This document shows positions 5,117 through 10,023 of a stretch of 10,023 bases of DNA, one piece after another; positions within the stretch are counted from its first letter, which is position 1, and each line of letters starts with the position of its first letter. A program made the position numbers and the translations under genes. Origin of the DNA: an uncultured Eubacteriales bacterium (GTDB lineage: Bacteria; Bacillota; Clostridia; Oscillospirales; Acutalibacteraceae); assembly GCA_934465125.1 (NCBI GenBank), contig CAKSKO010000025.1, forward strand, positions 1 through 10,023, given 5' to 3'. A model generated the notes under the pieces. It searched no databases. It was given only the letters and a program-made list of their open reading frames with translations, and had not been told where the DNA came from.

Positions 5117-5806
5117 ATGATCGGAATTATCGGTGCAATGGATATTGAGGTAGAGGATTTAAAAGAACGAATGAGGGAAGCGGCTGAAGAGAGAATAGGT
5201 GGGATATTATTTATATCCGGGTTACTAGGAAAGAAAAAATGTGTTACTGCGGTTTGTGGACCAGGAAAGGTAAACGCTGCTGTTTGTGCACAGATTATGA
5301 TTTCACGCTACAATCCGGATTTACTTATTAATACAGGAGTTGCTGGAGGAATCGGTACGGGGATTAAAATTGGTGATTTTGCAATTGCTACTGATGTCGT
5401 ACAGCATGATATTGATACGACAGGGTTAGGAGATCCAAAGGGTCTGATTCCCGGAATTCATGTGGTTAAAATACCATGTAATGAGCGCGTTATAGATAAG
5501 ATCTTTGCTTTGGAGGATAAATTTCCGGGGATACGTTTTCATAAGGGGATTATTGCAACAGGAGATCAATTTATCAATCAGAGCGAAAAATTTGAAAGCA
5601 TAAAAGAGGAATTTGATGCGATTGCTTGTGAGATGGAAGCTGGAAGCATTGGGCAGGTTTGTTTCATGAATCGAGTTGAGTTTATTGCGATTCGATCTAT
5701 TTCTGATCATGCAGACGACAATTCACACGTCGATTATCCCATTTTTGTCAAAAAGACTGCGCAAGTATCGATCCAATTGGTTATGAAATTAATACAAACG
5801 TTATAA
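5117..5806 (+). CDS. mtnN: 5'-methylthioadenosine/S-adenosylhomocysteine nucleosidase
   Basis: 229 residues, full length for MtnN (Pfs). It hydrolyses the N-glycosidic bond of MTA, SAH and 5'-deoxyadenosine, releasing adenine; this removes inhibitory products of SAM-dependent reactions and feeds methionine salvage (and S-ribosylhomocysteine to LuxS where present). Seen: IGIIGAMDIEVE with Glu11 equivalent to the general acid Glu12 of the E. coli enzyme, GPGKVNAA, NTGVAGGIG, the ATGDQFI strand, CEMEAGSIGQV with Glu174 that binds ribose, and SISDHAD with catalytic Asp197. The start is ATG 5117 with GAGGGG at 5101-5106; an ATG at 5110 is out of frame. The 69-base gap after the DUF1284 gene has no clear terminator or strong promoter, so co-transcription with bioY is likely. 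It converges with the PH-domain gene downstream. Confidence 0.96.
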   Translation: MIGIIGAMDIEVEDLKERMREAAEERIGGILFISGLLGKKKCVTAVCGPGKVNAAVCAQIMISRYNPDLLINTGVAGGIGTGIKIGDFAIATDVVQHDIDTTGLGDPKGLIPGIHVVKIPCNERVIDKIFALEDKFPGIRFHKGIIATGDQFINQSEKFESIKEEFDAIACEMEAGSIGQVCFMNRVEFIAIRSISDHADDNSHVDYPIFVKKTAQVSIQLVMKLIQTL

Positions 5807-5817
5807 AATTTCCTATA

Positions 5818-5852
5818 GTATTAAAATTTAATTGAAATATACTTGTTTTTTT
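5818..5852 (+). terminator. Possible weak terminator between convergent genes
   Basis: An A/T stem (AGTAT pairing with ATACT) is followed by seven T (5846-5852), whose end overlaps the stop codon of the minus-strand gene. The stem is weak and imperfect, so this is tentative. Confidence 0.25.
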
Positions 5853-7293
5853 ATGGGAATTGCATGAGGTTTTCCATACTTTCCACCAAGTTTTCAACAA
5901 GAAGGTAAGGTAATTGCTTTACAGTGAAATATTCCTTTCGCTCGGAGAAAATGTAGACGCGAACGTTACATAACCCAGAGCGACGCTGGAATGGATTTTG
6001 GTGAATTGATAGGAATTGGATTTTATCAAACGGAATAATGCTTGCAATTAAACTAAGGTGGTAATACCCTCTGATGGTTAATTTGTTAGAAGATAAGGAT
6101 AACCCGGAGGTTTTATAAGCTTGTATCCTTAATAGCATCCACCATAGAAAAAATGGAGCTGAAAAGAGAGAGAGAAAGAGGAAAAGCTGACGAATTCCAT
6201 TTACCGTGTAAAAAATAATCAATATCAGGATATTTATCAGAAAAAGAGAGAGAGGAAGCCAGCAAAAACTTTTCAAAGCTTTTTTGGGGGGGATGATCTC
6301 TCTTTTTAAGTTTAGTGAGATTTCAATTAGATCGACAACCAGTTTTTTTAATTCTGAATAGGAGGCTGCAGCGACTAGCATACTGCGGTCTCCTTTTTCT
6401 TTTTGCAGTCCAATAATATTTATATATGCGCTGAAAAGACCCAAGATGCGCATCAAAAGTGTTTGCTTTACAGAGATTGCGTTGATATTTTCTAGATTGA
6501 TAATTCGTTCGCTTTGAAGAAGTAGTCCACGGCTTATAATTGTGTTTTCGCCTGATTGTGAAACAGTAAATCGAGCATATCGAAAAAATTGAACAAGCAG
6601 TGCAATAATCCAACCAGCTGCAAGAGCGTAGGCGATACCAGCTGCGATTGGAGGAACGCCGACTGCTATAAACTGAGCGCTAAAATCAACTGTGGAGTAA
6701 ATTTTTTCGCTAAATTCTTCACCTAAGATCGATCCGATTTTGTTAATAAATGGAGCAGCTAGGAGAAGACCGGATACGGAATTCGACCACGATGCAGACA
6801 TTAAAATAATACGTAAGGGCGAGGCATGGTATATCAATTTTCGATGTTCTTCTGGAAAAATGGTAGATACAGCTTTATTCAGCTCTTTTTTCGAAAGAGT
6901 AAAGGAAATGTCGGGTTTTGTCTTTTTCCCCGCTGGAGTATCGAGGTTTAGTTTTGTAGCTCCAAATAACGATGCAAATAAAGTATGCTTGATTGTAAGG
7001 GAATGGATGCACTTATATGGAATCGTACGGATGTGTTTAACAATGATACCTCTTTGTTCGCTCAAGGAGCGGTCATCGACATGATATCCAATGCAACGGT
7101 ATTCGAGGAAACACCAGAAGATTACAATGAGAGTAAAAAGAAGGTTGAAACCAAATAGACTCAGCCAGTCAAATATATTATACGGTTGAAAAAGCAAAAA
7201 GATGATTTGCTGGAGAAGAGGAAGGATCACAATCAATGCAAAGCGGGAGAGGTATTCCGCGATTGTGTAGGGATGTACTTTACTAAACTTCAT
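5851..7293 (-). CDS. ydbT: Membrane protein with three bacterial PH (bPH_2) domains, YdbT-like
   Basis: 480 residues, close to Bacillus YdbT. Layout: two N-terminal membrane helices (~17-35 and 46-63), a first bPH_2 domain (~68-145, with GIIVKHIRTIPYKCIHSL and FGATKLNLDTPAG), a further hydrophobic region (~165-190) and helix (~206-236), a second bPH_2 domain (~240-325, GLLLQSERIINLENI), two more helices (~344-365, 370-388), and a third bPH_2 domain (~392-475, ending in VYIFSERKEYFTVKQL). The domains would face the cytoplasm. In Bacillus, YdbS-YdbT contribute to resistance to antimicrobial compounds made by relatives; the molecular role is unclear. Start placed at ATG 7293 because AAAGGA (7305-7300) lies six bases upstream; the in-frame ATG at 7308 has no such site. 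It overlaps the end of the upstream partner gene by 11 bases, which indicates coupling. Confidence 0.85.
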   Translation of the reverse strand: MKFSKVHPYTIAEYLSRFALIVILPLLQQIIFLLFQPYNIFDWLSLFGFNLLFTLIVIFWCFLEYRCIGYHVDDRSLSEQRGIIVKHIRTIPYKCIHSLTIKHTLFASLFGATKLNLDTPAGKKTKPDISFTLSKKELNKAVSTIFPEEHRKLIYHASPLRIILMSASWSNSVSGLLLAAPFINKIGSILGEEFSEKIYSTVDFSAQFIAVGVPPIAAGIAYALAAGWIIALLVQFFRYARFTVSQSGENTIISRGLLLQSERIINLENINAISVKQTLLMRILGLFSAYINIIGLQKEKGDRSMLVAAASYSELKKLVVDLIEISLNLKREIIPPKKALKSFCWLPLSLFLINILILIIFYTVNGIRQLFLFLSLFSAPFFLWWMLLRIQAYKTSGLSLSSNKLTIRGYYHLSLIASIIPFDKIQFLSIHQNPFQRRSGLCNVRVYIFSERKEYFTVKQLPYLLVENLVESMENLMQFP

Positions 7294-7727
7294 CACGAAT
7301 CCTTTCATAGATTTGATTTTTTATAAGCAGACCTGTTTTAAGATCGAGTTGAGAAAGTGTAATCTTTGACCCTGCGATATGAAAAATGATGGTACAAACG
7401 CTAAGTAAGCGTTGTTCGATACTTCTTGTTATTTCAATATATTGAATACGATTAAGATTTAACGTCTTGGTTTTTAGAAAAAATACCCCTTTGGAAAGGC
7501 TAAATGTATTTGAAGTAAGCCTATAATGTGTTTTTGAGTATCTTCGAGGAGCATAAAAGAGAAGGAGATAAAGATAGGTGATCAACGAAAAAAAAAATTA
7601 AAACCAAGCAAAGGGTTAGATGAAATACTCCGATCATTCCAAATAAGAAACAAGCGCATGCTTCTAAGAAGGTGTAACGAATTCTAAAGATTAAGATGCT
7701 TTTCTTGGATAAGGTGTTGTTTTGCAT
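7283..7727 (-). pseudogene. ydbS: YdbS-like bPH_2 membrane protein, frameshifted in a 10-base homopolymer
   Basis: From ATG 7727 (GGCGGTGG at 7740-7733 upstream; TTG 7742 rejected) the frame gives MQNNTLSKKSILIFRIRY and a hydrophobic segment up to LVLIFF, the normal start of YdbS. It then enters a run of ten T (minus strand; A at 7588-7597). In the zero frame it continues into non-YdbS sequence and stops at 7521. If one T is skipped it reads SLITYLYLLLFYAPRRYS, then TFSLSKGVFFLKTKTL, LNRIQYIEITRSIEQRLL and the end YERIRDEV at TAG 7285-7283: a bPH_2 domain. Nine T would give one 147-residue protein (two membrane helices plus one bPH_2 domain), matching Bacillus YdbS in size and position. Possible causes: sequencing error, fixed mutation, phase variation, or slippage that still makes some product. 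Confidence 0.75.
7588..7597. repeat. Run of ten A at the ydbS frameshift
   Basis: Ten consecutive A on the plus strand (T on the coding strand). Length nine restores the ydbS frame; ten breaks it. Confidence 0.9.
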
Positions 7728-7762
7728 AATTACCACCGCCAATATTATGGTTGCCGAACTAA

Positions 7763-7792
7763 ATTATAATTAACCATTTTGTTTCGAGTAAA
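7763..7792 (-). promoter_or_regulatory. Promoter of the ydbS-ydbT pair
   Basis: Minus strand: TTTACT (7792-7787), an 18-base spacer and a perfect TATAAT (7768-7763). Transcription would begin near 7756, about 29 bases before ATG 7727. Confidence 0.55.
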
Positions 7793-7899
7793 TGTAATTT
7801 ATGCGTTGTTGATGGTTTTACAGTGGTATAAGGAGAGTATTATGAATTGTTAAAAAAGTGAGATGCAATATTTTACACAACAAAAAGTGTATAAAATAC

Positions 7900-7928
7900 T
7901 TGAATTTATTTATGTAAAATAGTAGAAT
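7900..7928 (+). promoter_or_regulatory. Promoter of the exported GH25 protein
   Basis: TTGAAT (7900-7905), exactly 17 bases, and TAGAAT (7923-7928); predicted start near 7935, ~56 bases before the ATG. Just upstream, TTTTACAC (7871-7878) and GTGTATAAAA (7887-7896) form a small imperfect dyad that might be an operator. The remaining part of this divergent intergenic region (7793-7899) holds nothing else I can support. Confidence 0.6.
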
Positions 7929-7990
7929 AAAAACAATTAAACGGAATTATACAGAATAAAGTAGGATTTTATAAAATTGGAGTATATTTG

Positions 7991-10023
7991 ATGGAAAGAA
8001 GGGTTGAAGTGAAGAGATTTATTTCATTATCTCTGGCCGTCTGTATGGCGGTGAGTATTTTTTCTTATGCTGCACCTAAAATAAATGCAGAACAGGCAGA
8101 ATTGACAGTGCAAGAACAAATTCAGGAGAAAATAGATACGGTATTAGCAGATGTATCTATCGATTCGCAACAAAATAAAGAAATAGAAGTTCAGAGGCAA
8201 GAATTTCAAAATCAGCCCGATCTGGCCCTGCAGGGTGAACAAATTATATCGGAGAGCGATAACAGAGACACGAAAGCAGTTTTGGAACCAGCTGGATATG
8301 CTTCTTATGTTTATCAGTCAGTCAGTGCAGACAAACAGTCGCCTCAACAGGACCATACACAGATTCTGTTGAAAGCAAATGTCAGTGGAGTGACCAGCGG
8401 ATTGCAGTATAAGTTTGTTTGGATGACAAATAATTGGCAGGAGTGGGGAGTTCTTCAGGATTTTTCATCGAGTGCGTCGTATAGCTGGACGCCACAGGAA
8501 GCTGGGGACTATACGATTTATGTTGATCTGAAGGATCAATCCGGTGCGATTGAAACAAAAACATTGCCTTATCAGATTACAGCAGCACAGTTTAATTATG
8601 ATTCCATCAGCGTGAATAAGCAGTCACCGCAAGAAAAAAATACAACGCTCCAGATAAAAGCGAATACAACAGGAGTGACGAGCGGGTTGCAGTATAAGTT
8701 TGTTTGGATGACAAACAACTGGCAGGAATGGGGTGTTATCCGAGATTTTGCATTGAGCAATACATATAATTGGACACCGTCGAAAGCGGGAAATTACAAG
8801 CTTTATGTAGATGTCCGCGATAATAATGGAAAGATAATTACGAAGACGATTGATTATAAGATTGTATCAGCGCTTTGGAACTATCAGTCGGTAAGCGCCA
8901 ATCTGCAAGCGCCGCAGCCTGATCACACGCAGATTCAGTTAAAGGCAAATGTCAGCGGGACGACGGGCGAACTTCAATATAAATTTGTTTGGATGACCGA
9001 CAATTGGGGACAGTGGGGAGTAATTAGAGATTTCTCATCAAGTTCCGTTTGTAATTGGATGCCAGATAGAGCTGGAAATTATATGATTTATGTCGACGTA
9101 AAAGATCAAGACAACAATATAGTGACAAAAACTCTTTCGTACCAGATTTCACCGGCGAGCTGGAGCTATAACGGAATCAGTACGAATCTAAGATCTCCGC
9201 AGGTGCAGAATACTTCTATTCAATTTACCGCAAATGTTGCAGGGACTGTTAGCGGGCTGCAATATAAATTTGTATGGATGAAGAATAACTGGAACGAGTG
9301 GGGTGTGTTTAGAGATTTTGGAGCGTCCAACACTGCAGTATTTACCCCGTTGGAAGGCGGAGATTATACGATTTATATTGATGTTAAGGATAACAATAGT
9401 CAACAGGTTACAAAAACGATGCCGTTTGGAATTTGGGAAAATGTTGGCGTATCGTCTTCGGTTGGATCTACTGTTGTAATTGGCAACAGCGTCGAACTAA
9501 TGGCGATGGTCAACGGACCACGGGAAGGCTTGCAGTATAAGTTTGTTTGGATGACCAATAATTGGTCGGATTGGGGAGTGATCCGCGATTTTTCAACACA
9601 GGATACTGCCAATTGGACCCCCAAATATACAGGGAATTTTAAGATCTATTTAGATATGAAAGACCAAACGGGGAAAGTTATTACATCAATTACCGAAATG
9701 ACAGCGAAACAGCCCCTTAGAGTAGAAGGAGTTGATGTATCCTCTTGGCAAGGGACAATCGATTGGAAAGCTGTTAAAAATAGCGGGGTGCAATTTGCAA
9801 TGATCCGTTCCGGATATGGCAGAAATGAGCCAAATCAGGTCGATAAGCAATTTTACAATAATGTAAAAGGTGCAAAAGCGGTTGGAATGGACATTGGAGT
9901 TTATCACTACAGTTATGCTGATTCTCCAGAAGATGCGGTGAGAGAAGCAGAGTTTTGCTTGGAGATCATCAAAGGAAATCAGTATACATATCCGATTGTA
10001 TTTGATATCGAAGATCCTAGCCT
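7991..10023 (+). CDS. Exported GH25 muramidase with five triple-tyrosine-type repeats (3' end outside window)
   Basis: 677 residues are visible and the frame is open at the right edge. A signal peptide (KRFISLSLAVCMAVSIFSYA, likely cut after INA at residue 33) leads to a Gln/Glu-rich linker (~34-104). Then come five tandem repeats (~105-199, 200-294, 295-389, 390-484, 485-576) with the core GLQYKFVWMTNNW-x2-WGV-x-RDF, a W/F-TP element and G-x-Y-x-IY-x-D-x-KD; these resemble the Y_Y_Y (triple tyrosine) fold, presumably wall or ligand binding. From residue 580 a glycoside hydrolase family 25 domain begins: GVDVSSWQGTIDW with Asp582, GVYHYSYA, and VFDIED with Asp672 and Glu674 as the expected catalytic acids. 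GH25 enzymes cut the beta-1,4 bond between MurNAc and GlcNAc. ATG 7991 has GGAG eight bases upstream; GTG 8009 (AGAAGGG five bases before) is an equally good start that gives a more typical signal peptide. Probably an autolysin; a phage-derived origin is less likely given the signal peptide. Confidence 0.92.
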   Translation, partial: MERRVEVKRFISLSLAVCMAVSIFSYAAPKINAEQAELTVQEQIQEKIDTVLADVSIDSQQNKEIEVQRQEFQNQPDLALQGEQIISESDNRDTKAVLEPAGYASYVYQSVSADKQSPQQDHTQILLKANVSGVTSGLQYKFVWMTNNWQEWGVLQDFSSSASYSWTPQEAGDYTIYVDLKDQSGAIETKTLPYQITAAQFNYDSISVNKQSPQEKNTTLQIKANTTGVTSGLQYKFVWMTNNWQEWGVIRDFALSNTYNWTPSKAGNYKLYVDVRDNNGKIITKTIDYKIVSALWNYQSVSANLQAPQPDHTQIQLKANVSGTTGELQYKFVWMTDNWGQWGVIRDFSSSSVCNWMPDRAGNYMIYVDVKDQDNNIVTKTLSYQISPASWSYNGISTNLRSPQVQNTSIQFTANVAGTVSGLQYKFVWMKNNWNEWGVFRDFGASNTAVFTPLEGGDYTIYIDVKDNNSQQVTKTMPFGIWENVGVSSSVGSTVVIGNSVELMAMVNGPREGLQYKFVWMTNNWSDWGVIRDFSTQDTANWTPKYTGNFKIYLDMKDQTGKVITSITEMTAKQPLRVEGVDVSSWQGTIDWKAVKNSGVQFAMIRSGYGRNEPNQVDKQFYNNVKGAKAVGMDIGVYHYSYADSPEDAVREAEFCLEIIKGNQYTYPIVFDIEDPS
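8303..9718 (+). repeat. Five tandem ~285-bp coding repeats
   Basis: The codon for Q in QYKFVWM falls at 8405, 8690, 8975, 9260 and 9533: three intervals of exactly 285 bases and a last one of 273. Repeats 1 and 2 are nearly identical in DNA around this motif, suggesting recent duplication; the fifth is the most divergent and is four codons shorter. Such repeats can recombine and change copy number. Confidence 0.9.

Noticed and set aside
6740..7084. Plus-strand open frame inside ydbT
   Set aside because: Antisense shadow of a well-supported membrane protein gene.
8303..9718. Regular repeats considered as a CRISPR-like or non-coding array
   Set aside because: The 285-base period is in frame, encodes a conserved protein motif and has no spacer structure.

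Overview
The window is AT-rich, with Gram-positive-type Shine-Dalgarno sites, long signal peptides with short charged N-termini, a YdbS/YdbT-type PH-domain pair, an ECF-type BioY and a LysM protein lacking a signal peptide. Together these point to a low-GC member of the Bacillota, most likely an anaerobic, possibly spore-forming clostridium. This is inferred from gene content only; there is no rRNA or other marker gene.

Left part (1-2810). The window opens inside a serine hydrolase of the class C beta-lactamase fold, followed by its own-promoter neighbour, an exported cysteine peptidase of the NlpC/P60 (papain-like) type that ends at a strong intrinsic terminator. Next comes a LysM protein with a long helical C-terminal domain and its own terminator.

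Middle (2811-4136). This 1.5 kb stretch holds no intact gene. It contains a good promoter followed by a decayed copy of the 3' end of the NlpC/P60-like gene. Facing it on the minus strand is a broken unknown gene with two in-frame amber stops and one frameshift, still preceded by a promoter and ribosome binding site. After that comes a structured regulatory region (promoter, inverted repeat, direct repeats) leading into bioY.

Metabolic block (4137-5806). bioY (biotin uptake S-component) overlaps by 4 bases a cysteine-rich DUF1284 protein. mtnN (MTA/SAH nucleosidase) follows 69 bases later with no visible terminator between, so the three may be one transcript. mtnN clears by-products of SAM chemistry, including the 5'-deoxyadenosine released by radical SAM enzymes such as biotin synthase. 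A thematic link to biotin and a possible Fe-S protein is attractive but inferred.

Minus-strand pair (7727-5851). These are two membrane proteins with bacterial PH (bPH_2) domains, matching Bacillus ydbS-ydbT in order, size and domain count. The upstream gene is interrupted by a one-base frameshift in a run of ten A/T. They converge on mtnN.

Right end (7900-10023). A divergent promoter drives a large exported cell-wall lytic protein: signal peptide, Gln-rich linker, five tandem ~95-residue triple-tyrosine-type repeats and a GH25 muramidase domain cut by the window edge. The window therefore has a loose cell-wall theme (NlpC/P60-like enzyme and its relic, LysM protein, GH25 lysozyme) around a biotin/SAM salvage block. 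I see no complete undescribed system. The most unusual items are the two gene relics, the homopolymer frameshift and the repeat-bearing region upstream of bioY.
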